This document shows positions 9,075 to 16,972 of a stretch of DNA of 41,719 nucleotides, piece by piece. Source of the DNA: Limnohabitans sp. Rim8 (lineage in GTDB: Bacteria > Pseudomonadota > Gammaproteobacteria > Burkholderiales > Burkholderiaceae_C). Position numbers and translations under genes: made by a program. Below the pieces are notes generated by a model. That model was not told where the DNA came from. It was given only the letters and a program-made list of their open reading frames with translations, and searched no databases. Positions within the stretch are counted from its first letter, which is position 1; every line of letters begins with the position of its first letter. The stretch lies in assembly GCA_945901045.1 (NCBI GenBank), contig CAMDKK010000034.1:1-41719 (forward strand). Reading direction: 5' to 3'.

Positions 9075-9108
9075 CAAGCCCTTCAGACCGGCGGGTCTGA
9101 GGGGCTTG
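9075..9108 (-). promoter_or_regulatory. Intercistronic hairpin between pstS and pstC
   Basis: A 15-bp stem (CAAGCCC..TCAGACC pairing with GGTCTGA..GGGCTTG, one weak pair) with a 4-base loop fills most of the 61-bp pstS-pstC gap. In the direction of the operon it is followed by GAAAAATC, not a T tract, so it is not a standard terminator. It more likely protects the upstream pstS message or attenuates read-through into pstCAB, as expected where a binding protein is needed in excess. Confidence 0.7.
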
Positions 9109-9119
9109 GGTGTCAACAA

Positions 9120-10142
9120 TTATTTGACGTTGACTTTATTCCACACGCTCTTGCGGATGAAATCGGTTGTGGCATCAGGCATTGGAACGTATTCCAAATC
9201 AAGTGCCATTTTTTTGCCTTCTTTGAAAGCAAAATCAAAGAACTTCATCACTTCTGCTGCGTTGGCTTTGTTGGTAGGGTCTTTGTAGACCACAATGAAA
9301 GAAGCCGCTGAAATAGGCCATGATTTGGCACCAGCTGCATTGGTCAAAAAGGTGCCCATGCCAGGGATTTTTGACCAATCTGTGCCTGCCGAAGCGGCCG
9401 CAAAGGTTTCGTCATCGGGCTGAACGTACTGACCTGCCGCATTGCGCAAGCTGATGTGGGTCATGTTGTTTTTCTTGGCGTAAGCGTATTCCACGTAACC
9501 AATCGAGTTTTTAACGCGAGACACGTTGGCCGAAACGCCTTCATTGCCCTTGCCGCCCACAGATGAAGGAGCAGGCCACTTTACGGCAGCACCCGCACCC
9601 ACGGTTTGCTTCCAGTTGGCATTGACTTTGGCCAAGTAGTCGGTGAAGACAGCGGTAGTACCAGAACCATCAGCGCGGTGCACCACAGTGATAGCCGCAT
9701 CGGGCATTTTGACGCCAGGATTCAGATCGGCAATGCGCTTGTCATTCCAATTGGCAATGCCGCCAGAGAACAACTCGGCCAACAGCTCACCTGTCATTTT
9801 CAACTGACCGGGCTTGACACCGTCCACGTTGATGACAGCCACAACACCACCAATGATGGCGGGGAACTGAACCATGCCGTCTTTTTCAAGATCTTCAAAG
9901 CTCACGGGGTTGTCGGTTGCACCGAAATCAACTGTTTTGGCTTTGATTTGCTTGATGCCACCCGAAGAACCAATGGACTGGTAGTTCATGCTCACACCCG
10001 ACTTGGCTTTGTAGGCTTCTGCCCACTTGGCGTAAATCGGATAAGGAAAGGTCGCGCCGGCGCCGGTGATTTCAGAGGCAAAGCTGCTGGCAGCCAAGAC
10101 TGACAATCCCAAAGCCGCTACCCAGGATTTGATCTTCAACAT
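9120..10142 (-). CDS. pstS: Periplasmic phosphate-binding protein PstS
   Basis: PstS binds phosphate in the periplasm and delivers it to PstCAB. The 340-residue protein starts with a signal peptide (MLKIKSWVAALGLSVLAASSFA, predicted cleavage before SEITG) followed by the phosphate-binding GAGATFPYPIYAKW and, later, the YQSIGSSGGIKQI and VHRADGSGTTAVFTDYL loops. ATG 10142 is chosen because AAGGA lies upstream and it begins the signal peptide; the frame extends further upstream without family similarity. It is the first gene of the operon and has a candidate Pho box 75 bp upstream. Confidence 0.97.
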   Translation of the reverse strand: MLKIKSWVAALGLSVLAASSFASEITGAGATFPYPIYAKWAEAYKAKSGVSMNYQSIGSSGGIKQIKAKTVDFGATDNPVSFEDLEKDGMVQFPAIIGGVVAVINVDGVKPGQLKMTGELLAELFSGGIANWNDKRIADLNPGVKMPDAAITVVHRADGSGTTAVFTDYLAKVNANWKQTVGAGAAVKWPAPSSVGGKGNEGVSANVSRVKNSIGYVEYAYAKKNNMTHISLRNAAGQYVQPDDETFAAASAGTDWSKIPGMGTFLTNAAGAKSWPISAASFIVVYKDPTNKANAAEVMKFFDFAFKEGKKMALDLEYVPMPDATTDFIRKSVWNKVNVK

Positions 10143-10216
10143 AGAGAGTCCTTGATGAGGTTGGTAAAAAATGTTCAAACTATTTTCGAACATGTGAACC
10201 ACTTTACCCGCCAATT

Positions 10217-10234
10217 ATGACAATTTGATGTCAT
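10217..10234 (-). promoter_or_regulatory. Candidate Pho box of the pst-pho operon
   Basis: The minus strand reads ATGACAT-CAAA-TTGTCAT, matching the Pho box at 5/7 and 6/7. Ten bases downstream lies TAAAGT (10206 down to 10201), a plausible -10. The element is close to palindromic, so a weaker box also faces the divergent ppx gene (ATGACAA-TTTG-ATGTCAT, 4/7 and 6/7). It lies in the 216-bp gap between pstS and ppx. Confidence 0.6.
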
Positions 10235-10358
10235 ATTTAAGAAGCGCCATGCATTGCAAACTGGCAGGTATTTTTTTGAAGCGTCATCAAAATGCAAAGA
10301 AAAAGTCACAAAATCGCACGTTACAAAGAGAAAACCACCTGAGGCTTGACACATTTTC

Positions 10359-11873
10359 ATGAAAAACGGACAACTATTGGCTGCAGTGGACCTCGGCTCC
10401 AACAGCTTTCGCCTTGAAATAGGTCATTTGGACCACGGTCAAATTCGGCGTGCGGAGTACCTGAAAGAAACCGTCCGGCAAGGCAGCGGCCTGGACGGCG
10501 AGCGCAATTTATCCCCTGTTGCCATGCAAAGAGGCTGGGATTGTTTGGCGCGATTTGCAGAAAGAATTGCCGGATTCAAACCCGGTCAGGTGCGCGCCGT
10601 CGCCACACAAACCCTGCGCGAAGCCCGCAACCGCGACTTTTTTCTGGACAAAGCCCAACAGATTCTGGGTTTTCCGATTGAGGTCATTTCAGGACGTGAG
10701 GAAGCTCGTTTGATTTATGCGGGCGTCTCCCACTTGCTGGCGCAATCCAACGAACGCCGCTTGGTGGTTGACATCGGTGGGCGTTCAACCGAGTTGATTT
10801 TGGGACAAGGCTACCAAGCCCACATGCTGGAGTCTTACCGGGTGGGCAGCGTCGCCTGGTCCATGAAGTATTTTCCAGAGGGGCAATTCACCGCGGCGGC
10901 TTTCGAAATGGCCGAAGTCGCCGCCAAAGCCATTTTGGACGAAGTACTCAATACCTATCGACGCAAAGACTGGGATGTCGCTTATGGCTCCTCCGGCACC
11001 ATCGGCGCCGTGGTCGATATTCTGGAAGCGGCCGGTTGGCCGTCCGGCTTGGTTCGCAAAGATGGGCTCCAATGGCTCAAGGACAAGCTCATCAAAGCCG
11101 GCAACGCAGAGAGTCTCAAACTGGACGGCATCAAGGAAGACCGCCGACCGGTAATAGGGGGGGGACTGGCCATTTTGTGCGCCTTGTTTGAGCTGCTTGA
11201 AATCGATGAATTGCATGCTGCACAAGGTGCGCTCAGGCAAGGTGCGCTGTATGATTTACTGGACCGAGACGAACACGCAGACATCCGTGAGTCCATGGTG
11301 GATTGGTTGTCCAAGCAATTTGGCATTGACGCGACACAAGCGCAACGGGTCAGCCAAACCGCAACGGAGTTATTTGAAAAAATCCCTCCCCGGCAGTTAA
11401 AACCATCTTCTGAAAACGATTTCGACATCGAGCGTTTGGAACGCAAACTGGCCTGGGCGGCCCGCCTGCATGAGGTAGGAAAGCATATTTCACACGCCGA
11501 CTACCACAAGCACGGTGCCTACATTCTGGACAATGCCGACCTGCCCGGATTCTCGATGCCGGAGTTACATCGTTTAAGCCAATTGGTCCTGGGCCATCGC
11601 GGCAAACTGCGTAAATTAGAAACCCATCTGAATGAACCCAGTTTTGTGCATCAGTTGTTTGCATTGCGCTTGGCGGTAATTTTGTGTCACGCCCGCGTAG
11701 ACCCTGATTTGAAGGGTTTTGAATTGGGTGACCACGAAGGCACAGTCACGGGGTTCACGATCACAACCCGAAAGGGTTGGGCCAAGCAATGGCCACAATC
11801 GGCACACTTGCTGCGAGAAGAATGCATTGCCTGGCAAAAAACGACCTGGTCTGTCGCCTACAACTGCCAATGA
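10359..11873 (+). CDS. ppx: Exopolyphosphatase (Ppx/GppA family)
   Basis: Ppx removes phosphate from the ends of inorganic polyphosphate; the family also includes pppGpp phosphohydrolases. The 504-residue protein has the actin-like ATPase fold: AAVDLGSNSFRLEIG (about residues 8-22), the acidic SGREEARLIYAGV segment (about 110-122), VVDIGGRSTELI (about 134-145), GSSGTIGAV, and a C-terminal HD-like helical domain (AARLHEVGKHISHADYHKHGAYI). It is divergent from pstS, in the same neighbourhood as ppk1 and ppk2. The ribosome site is weak. GppA-like activity cannot be excluded, but gene context favours Ppx. Confidence 0.94.
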   Translation: MKNGQLLAAVDLGSNSFRLEIGHLDHGQIRRAEYLKETVRQGSGLDGERNLSPVAMQRGWDCLARFAERIAGFKPGQVRAVATQTLREARNRDFFLDKAQQILGFPIEVISGREEARLIYAGVSHLLAQSNERRLVVDIGGRSTELILGQGYQAHMLESYRVGSVAWSMKYFPEGQFTAAAFEMAEVAAKAILDEVLNTYRRKDWDVAYGSSGTIGAVVDILEAAGWPSGLVRKDGLQWLKDKLIKAGNAESLKLDGIKEDRRPVIGGGLAILCALFELLEIDELHAAQGALRQGALYDLLDRDEHADIRESMVDWLSKQFGIDATQAQRVSQTATELFEKIPPRQLKPSSENDFDIERLERKLAWAARLHEVGKHISHADYHKHGAYILDNADLPGFSMPELHRLSQLVLGHRGKLRKLETHLNEPSFVHQLFALRLAVILCHARVDPDLKGFELGDHEGTVTGFTITTRKGWAKQWPQSAHLLREECIAWQKTTWSVAYNCQ

Positions 11874-11920
11874 ACAACTGACACAGCTTGCAGCTTTTGC
11901 TTGCATGCACTTTTAAAACG

Positions 11921-11936
11921 GTATAAACTGTATACA
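11921..11936. promoter_or_regulatory. Inverted repeat GTATA-AACTG-TATAC in the promoter of the H1-like gene
   Basis: Arms GTATA and TATAC are separated by 5 bp, ending 20 bp before the start codon of the H1-like gene; the right part contains the palindrome TGTATACA. The AT-rich sequence could be the -10 region, an operator, or both. The same octamer TGTATACA occurs at 33935-33942 upstream of the CBS-domain gene. Confidence 0.35.
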
Positions 11937-11956
11937 CCATTAATCAGGAGCACTGC

Positions 11957-12382
11957 ATGCCCACCACCGTCACCCCCCAATCCACCGCTAAAACAACCCG
12001 CACAGTGGCCAAGGCGGCAGCGCCTTTGACCTCCACTGCGCGCAAAATGCCAGCCCAAAAAGCCGCAGCAAAAAAAGCACCCGCTGCAAAAAAACCGGCC
12101 ATGAAACCAGCCGTCACCAAAGCCGCCAAAGCTGCAGCGCCTGAAAAAATAAAAACCACCAAGAAACCCAAACTGGTGCGCGACAGTTTCACCATGCCCA
12201 AAGACGAGTACCAGGCCATTGAAACCCTGAAACAACGTGCCACCGGACTTCAGCGGATCGCGAAAAAAAGTGAGTTGTTGCGCGCTGGCATCATGGCTTT
12301 AAGCGCCATGGACGATAAAGACTTGTTGGCTATCCTGGCCAAGGTCCCGGCCTTGAAAACCGGACGTCCCATGAAAGCCTGA
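11957..12382 (+). CDS. Small histone-H1-tailed protein with ribbon-helix-helix-like C-terminus
   Basis: The 141-residue, strongly basic protein has a disordered Lys/Ala/Pro/Thr-rich N-terminus (about residues 1-72, with repeated AAKKAPAAKKPA-like units) and a compact C-terminal part. The latter looks like a strand (VRDSFTM, about 74-80) followed by two helices (YQAIETLKQRA and KSELLRAGIMAL), the order of a ribbon-helix-helix DNA-binding fold. GGAG lies 8 bp upstream of the ATG. It sits between ppx and the convergent sixA-ppk1 genes. Lys-rich H1-like proteins bind DNA and in some bacteria (AlgP-type) associate with polyphosphate; a nucleoid or polyphosphate-granule role is inference from composition and place. 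I do not recognise a named family. Confidence 0.85.
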   Translation: MPTTVTPQSTAKTTRTVAKAAAPLTSTARKMPAQKAAAKKAPAAKKPAMKPAVTKAAKAAAPEKIKTTKKPKLVRDSFTMPKDEYQAIETLKQRATGLQRIAKKSELLRAGIMALSAMDDKDLLAILAKVPALKTGRPMKA

Positions 12383-12394
12383 TCGGTCTTGGCG

Positions 12395-12856
12395 CTAAAG
12401 CAAATCGGGGTTTTGTACCGTCACGACCACGGTTTGGCGTACGCCATCGCGCAAGCGACTGCGCAGCCACCAGACGGCGCCTTTGCGCACGGTACAGTCC
12501 TGCACCGACAAACCCATCAAGGCCGCAATGATTTGTCCCAGCGTTGGCTGGTGCCCCACAATCAGGATCGGCATTTTGGCATCAGGCCAGCCTGCGGCAA
12601 GCAGCACCTGGTCCGGCTCCGCATTCGGTGCCAACTCTTCCCGAACTTTGTATTTACGGTCCAGCGCCATGGCCGTCTGAAGGGTTCTTTGGGCTGGACT
12701 GACCAGCACCTTGACGCCTTCAGGCAACTGCCGATCCAACCATTCGGCCATACGCTTGGCCTGTTTTTCCCCTCGGGGCGTCAAAGCCCTGCTCAAGTCA
12801 TCTTGGCCCTCCAAGGGCTCAAATGCCTCGGCATGTCGCCAAAAGATAAGGTCCAT
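12395..12856 (-). CDS. sixA: SixA-type phosphohistidine phosphatase
   Basis: The 153-residue protein is a small histidine-phosphatase-superfamily enzyme with the catalytic RHAEA (residues 7-11) and a second His in VGHQPTLGQ. SixA in E. coli dephosphorylates phosphohistidine in phosphotransfer proteins. AGGAG lies 8 bp upstream of the ATG. It lies 18 bp downstream of ppk1, so the two are co-transcribed; PPK1 itself forms a phosphohistidine intermediate, which makes the pairing suggestive. It converges on the H1-like gene with only 12 bp between stops. Confidence 0.88.
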   Translation of the reverse strand: MDLIFWRHAEAFEPLEGQDDLSRALTPRGEKQAKRMAEWLDRQLPEGVKVLVSPAQRTLQTAMALDRKYKVREELAPNAEPDQVLLAAGWPDAKMPILIVGHQPTLGQIIAALMGLSVQDCTVRKGAVWWLRSRLRDGVRQTVVVTVQNPDLL

Positions 12857-12874
12857 GTCGGTCTCCTGTTGGGG

Positions 12875-14980
12875 CTACTTTTTATTTTTTACCGATGCTG
12901 AATAACGCTGCATCAGAATGGCTTGGGCACTGCGAATATGGCGCCCTTTCTTTTCAATTTTCTCGTAATGGCCCTCAGGTGCTAAGCGCCACGCATTGCG
13001 CCCGTCCTGCATATAAACACTGAGGCATTCATCGATGACCCGTTGACGCAAAACGGGATCGTCCACTGGCCAAGCCAATTCGATGCGGCGCAGCATGTTG
13101 CGGTTCATCCAGTCTGCACTCGACAAATACAAGCTTTCTTTCTCTCCGCTTAAAAAATAGAAGACCCGGGTGTGCTCCAAAAATCGGCCCACCACCGAAC
13201 GAACCCGTATGTTGTCGGTGAAATTTTCGACTTCTGCAGGCAGCATGCACGCGCCGCGAATGATCAAGTCAATTTGAGCGCCTGATTGCCCCGCGCGGAT
13301 GAGCGCATCAATCAGATCCAAGTCGGTCAAAGCATTCATTTTGACCATGATTTTTGCAGCCTGACCCTTTAATGCAGCGGCGCCAACAGCCTCAATTTGG
13401 GCAATGATTTTGCGATGCAAATAAAACGGCGCCACCCACAGTTTGTTCATGCGGCTTAATCGGCTTTGGCTGGCCAAATGCATGAAAACATGGTCCATAT
13501 CCGCCGTCAACTGAGGGTCACAAGTCAGATAACTGATGTCGGTGTAAAGGCGTGCTGTTCGGGGGTTGTAATTGCCTGTAGAAAGATGACCATATTTTTT
13601 GAGAGATTTGCCTTCACGGCGCGTGACCAGTAACATTTTGGCGTGGGTTTTCAAGCCCACAACGCCATAGACCACTTGGGCACCCACAGACTCCAATTGC
13701 TCGGCCACGTTGATGTTGGCTTCTTCATCAAAACGTGCTTTGAGTTCAACCACCGCCGTGACTTCTTTGCCGCGCCTGACGGCCTCGCGCAACAAATCCA
13801 ACATCACGGTGTCGTTGCCAATGCGGTAAATCGTTTGCTTGATTGCCAGAACCTGCGGGTCGTAAACCGCCTCGCGCAGAAAGTCCAATACGCCTTCAAA
13901 ACTCTCATATGGCTGGTGAATCAGTACATCCCCCTTTTGTATGCGCGCAAAAACAGAAGCACCACGTTCCAATTGTTTGGGATAGCTCGCTTGGTAGCCA
14001 GGAAAAAGCAACTCCGGCTCATTGACCAGATCGATCAGTTGGCTCAAGCGCACCAAATTCACAGGCCCTGCCACGCGAAACAAGGCAGGCTTTGGAAGCT
14101 TGAACTGCTTGAGCAAAAAATCGCTCAAATGCTCGGAACAACTGTCAGAAACTTCCAGTCGAACGGCTTGCCCATATTGGCGGTGTTGAAGTCCCTGCCT
14201 GAGTGCGGTTCTTAAATTTTCAACATCATCTTCGTCCACCGACAGCTCTGAATTCCTTGTCACGCGAAACTGCGAGAACTGCCCCACCTCACGCCCCACA
14301 AACAAATCGGCCAAGTGCGCTCGTATCACACTTGAGAGCAACACAAAGCAGCTGCCTCGGCCGGCAACTTTGTCAGGCAAACGAATCAGGCGCGGCAAAA
14401 TGCGCGGCACCTTGACAATGGCAATGTCGTTTTGTCGCCCGTAAACGTCTTTTCCACTCAATTGGACAATGAAATTAAGCGACTTGTTGGCGACTTGGGG
14501 AAAGGGGTGCGCAGGATCCAAGCCCACGGGTACCAACAAGGGCTTGACTTCCCTTACAAAATAGTCGTGAACCCACTTCTTCTGAACGGGGTTGCGAACA
14601 CCATGCGTCAAAATATGAATGGACTCCTTCTCCAGTGCTGGCAGCAAGGTCTCGTTGTAAAGGCTGTATTGCTCCTCCACCAATTGCGCGGCTTTCTTGT
14701 AATTGGATTTGAAGGACTCACTGGTGTAAGCACCGCTTTTGTCTTTTTGCGTATGAGCGGTCAGATGCAGCATGGCCCTGACTTCAAAAAACTCATCCAA
14801 ATTGGAGGAAACAATACACAGGTACCTCAAACGCTCCAGCAATGGCACTTCAGTGCGTTTGGCCCAATCCAAGACGCGAGAGTTGAAGTCCAAGATGCTG
14901 GCATCACGGTCCAAAAGAGAGCCCTCCGAAGCGACTCGGACAGGGTCTGCGGACAGGTTGGAAGTTGGCGAAGATGTCAT
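12875..14980 (-). CDS. ppk1: Polyphosphate kinase 1
   Basis: PPK1 reversibly transfers the gamma phosphate of ATP to a growing polyphosphate chain. With the ATG at 14980 it has 701 residues, close to the usual 690. It has the N and head domains (LLDRDASILDFNSRVL; LRYLCIVSSNLDEFFEVR) and two phospholipase-D-like C domains with KTHAKMLLV, the autophosphorylated-His region YGHLSTGNYNPRTARLYTD and the acidic VELKARFDEEANI. An in-frame TTG at 15019 has a GGAG 8 bp upstream, but the candidate Pho box plus extended -10 (TGTGACAAT, 15027-15019) would put transcription start downstream of it, so ATG 14980 is preferred. The start remains uncertain. Confidence 0.95.
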   Translation of the reverse strand: MTSSPTSNLSADPVRVASEGSLLDRDASILDFNSRVLDWAKRTEVPLLERLRYLCIVSSNLDEFFEVRAMLHLTAHTQKDKSGAYTSESFKSNYKKAAQLVEEQYSLYNETLLPALEKESIHILTHGVRNPVQKKWVHDYFVREVKPLLVPVGLDPAHPFPQVANKSLNFIVQLSGKDVYGRQNDIAIVKVPRILPRLIRLPDKVAGRGSCFVLLSSVIRAHLADLFVGREVGQFSQFRVTRNSELSVDEDDVENLRTALRQGLQHRQYGQAVRLEVSDSCSEHLSDFLLKQFKLPKPALFRVAGPVNLVRLSQLIDLVNEPELLFPGYQASYPKQLERGASVFARIQKGDVLIHQPYESFEGVLDFLREAVYDPQVLAIKQTIYRIGNDTVMLDLLREAVRRGKEVTAVVELKARFDEEANINVAEQLESVGAQVVYGVVGLKTHAKMLLVTRREGKSLKKYGHLSTGNYNPRTARLYTDISYLTCDPQLTADMDHVFMHLASQSRLSRMNKLWVAPFYLHRKIIAQIEAVGAAALKGQAAKIMVKMNALTDLDLIDALIRAGQSGAQIDLIIRGACMLPAEVENFTDNIRVRSVVGRFLEHTRVFYFLSGEKESLYLSSADWMNRNMLRRIELAWPVDDPVLRQRVIDECLSVYMQDGRNAWRLAPEGHYEKIEKKGRHIRSAQAILMQRYSASVKNKK

Positions 14981-15037
14981 CGGCGTTTCGTGTTTGAAGT
15001 TCAATTGCTGAACGGGCAATTGTCACACTCCAATTTA

Positions 15038-15055
15038 ATGACATTAATATGACAA
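15038..15055 (-). promoter_or_regulatory. Candidate Pho box of ppk1
   Basis: The minus strand reads TTGTCAT-ATTA-ATGTCAT, two direct repeats with the correct 4-bp AT-rich spacer, matching the Pho box at 6/7 and 6/7. Thirteen bases downstream is GACAAT preceded by TG (extended -10). This is one of the clearest PhoB sites in the window. Confidence 0.72.
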
Positions 15056-15089
15056 ATTGATGAAATTAAAGTAATTCCTTAGCGCAACA

Positions 15090-15989
15090 TCAAGCAAGCA
15101 CTGTTTCGGCTTTATGGGTACTCAGTCGTATTTGATTCACCTCGTCAAAGCTCAGAATTTCCATTCGGCCGTCAGGGTGCTCGACCAAGGTCGTCAGACT
15201 TTCGACCCAATCGCCATCGTTGCAGTACAAAATGCCGTTGATATCGCGAATTTCGGCGTGGTGAATATGTCCGCACACCACGCCATTGAATCCGTGTTTG
15301 GCCGCTTGCGTGGCCACGGCCACTTCAAAGTCATTGATGAAACTGACGGCCTTTTTGACTTTGAGCTTGAGGTAGGCCGACAAAGACCAATAGGGCAAAC
15401 CAAATTTGGCACGTAAATGGTTGAGGTAACGGTTGAGTTTGAGCGTCAATTCATACAGGTTGTCACCCAAATAGGCCAACCATTTGGCCAACTGAATGAT
15501 GCCGTCAAAATAATCCCCGTGGATGACCCACAGTTTTTTCCCTGTGGCCGTGGTGTGCACCGCTTCTTTCAACACTTGAATGCCGCCAAAAGAATGGCCA
15601 ATGAAAGCACGCGCAAATTCGTCGTGGTTGCCCGGTATAAACACCACCTTGCAACCCTTGCGCGCGCGGCGCAGTAGTTTCTGCACCACATCGTTGTGCG
15701 CTTGCGGCCAATACCAACGCCGGCGCAGTTGCCACCCATCGATGATGTCCCCGACCAGGTACAGGGTGTCGCAGGTGTGGGTTCTTAAAAATTCAAGCAG
15801 AGCCTCAGCCTGACAACCTGGCGTGCCCAGATGCAGGTCAGAAATAAAAATGGCCCGGAAATGCCGGGCACCTTCTTCATCGTGCTGCTCATCCTTAGGC
15901 TCATGCGATGCATGTTGTAAAACTTGGGCATAAGTGCCTGCAACCGAGGGCTTGTCTTGATTGCCGTCTGCATAAAAACTACTGCGCAT
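15090..15989 (-). CDS. PlcP/LpxH-like calcineurin-type metallophosphoesterase
   Basis: The 299-residue enzyme has the full dinuclear metallophosphoesterase signature: SDLHLG (50-55), GDIIDGW (80-86), GNHDE (120-124), a HGDYFD block, and GHIHHAEI near the C-terminus. Such proteins are often annotated UDP-2,3-diacylglucosamine hydrolase, but the same subfamily includes PlcP, the PhoB-controlled phospholipase C that strips head groups from membrane phospholipids under phosphate starvation. GGAG lies 7 bp before ATG 15989, which decides this start over an overlapping GTG at 15995. It is 2 bp downstream of the OlsB-like gene and shares its Pho box, which favours a PlcP-like role. Substrate is inferred, not shown. 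Confidence 0.85.
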   Translation of the reverse strand: MRSSFYADGNQDKPSVAGTYAQVLQHASHEPKDEQHDEEGARHFRAIFISDLHLGTPGCQAEALLEFLRTHTCDTLYLVGDIIDGWQLRRRWYWPQAHNDVVQKLLRRARKGCKVVFIPGNHDEFARAFIGHSFGGIQVLKEAVHTTATGKKLWVIHGDYFDGIIQLAKWLAYLGDNLYELTLKLNRYLNHLRAKFGLPYWSLSAYLKLKVKKAVSFINDFEVAVATQAAKHGFNGVVCGHIHHAEIRDINGILYCNDGDWVESLTTLVEHPDGRMEILSFDEVNQIRLSTHKAETVLA

Positions 15990-15991
15990 GT

Positions 15992-16831
15992 TCACACTCC
16001 GTTGAAGTGTTTGCGATAACGCGCGGGCATGTCAGCGACACGCATCATCATGGGCAAATCGGCCGAGTTGAAATCAGGGTCCCACGCCGGGGCGCCCAGT
16101 ACTTTGGCGCCCAATCGCAGGTAGCCTTTGATCAGTGCAGGGGGCTCCACGGGCAAGTTGCTGTCCAGCTGATCGACAGGCAAGGGCAATCTGGGCTTGA
16201 CGTGGTAGGCGACCGATGCCATGTGTGAACGACTGACTTGCGACCAAATACTGGCCGCTACATCACCTGAAACAATGCCGTTGTGCTGCATCGGAATGCT
16301 GGCACAACCGATCATGGTGTCCAGTTGGTTCCGCGTCATGAACTCAAATAAAGCCCCCCACAAGGCCAAAACCACGCCGCCATGGCGATGATCGGGATGC
16401 ACGCAACTGCGCCCCAACTCCACCATCCGTGAACGAATTTCCCGCAGCCGCGTGAGATCGAATTCTGTATCACTGTAGGTGCCTCCGGCGCGTTGGGCTT
16501 GGGCGGGTGTGAGCACACGGTAGGTGCCGATGACCTGCTGGGTCAGTTCATCGCGCACCAACAAATGTTCGCAATAGTCATCGAATAAGTCCATGTCATG
16601 ACCGGGCAATGGGGCAGAGAGGTGTGCGCCCATTTCTCCAGCAAAGACATTGAACCTCAGCTTTTGAGCTTCCCGAACTTCATCTTGATGTTGCGCCCAT
16701 GAAACCCTGATACCACCCCTTACATTTTTTGAAGCCTGAGGAGAAACTGTTGCCAGGCCGTCTGTGAGCAACGCGCTCCCAGGCAGCATGGCAGGCGATA
16801 TCAATGGGGTGTGTGTCGCAAGTTCTTTCAT
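15992..16831 (-). CDS. OlsB-like GNAT acyltransferase (ornithine-lipid synthesis type)
   Basis: The 279-residue protein matches the acyltransferase family (PF13444) typified by OlsB, which moves a 3-hydroxyacyl group from acyl-carrier protein to the alpha-amino group of ornithine, the first step to ornithine lipid. Typical segments are EAQKLRFNVFAGEMGAH, DLFDDYCEHLLV, GTYRVLTPAQA and VELGRSCVHPDHRHGGVV. AAGGAG lies 6 bp before ATG 16831 (a second ATG at 16834 has only 3 bp). No OlsA-like second acyltransferase is in this window. It is first in a two-gene operon with the PlcP-like enzyme, downstream of a good Pho box. Confidence 0.84.
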   Translation of the reverse strand: MKELATHTPLISPAMLPGSALLTDGLATVSPQASKNVRGGIRVSWAQHQDEVREAQKLRFNVFAGEMGAHLSAPLPGHDMDLFDDYCEHLLVRDELTQQVIGTYRVLTPAQAQRAGGTYSDTEFDLTRLREIRSRMVELGRSCVHPDHRHGGVVLALWGALFEFMTRNQLDTMIGCASIPMQHNGIVSGDVAASIWSQVSRSHMASVAYHVKPRLPLPVDQLDSNLPVEPPALIKGYLRLGAKVLGAPAWDPDFNSADLPMMMRVADMPARYRKHFNGV

Positions 16832-16928
16832 CATGTGCTCCTTCAGTTTTCGATGGATTAATGGTTTGAAACTTTGTGTGAATGAGTTCAATGATGTCGA
16901 TTGACCGTGACGCCATCGCGGCATATTG

Positions 16929-16946
16929 ATGACAGTAAAGTGAAAT
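16929..16946 (-). promoter_or_regulatory. Candidate Pho box of the olsB-like/plcP-like operon
   Basis: The minus strand reads ATTTCAC-TTTA-CTGTCAT, matching the Pho box at 5/7 and a perfect 7/7 with correct spacing. It lies 98 bp upstream of the olsB-like start, in the divergent gap shared with ppk2. Confidence 0.62.
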
Positions 16947-16972
16947 ATCACTATTTTCAAAAAGCAATATTT

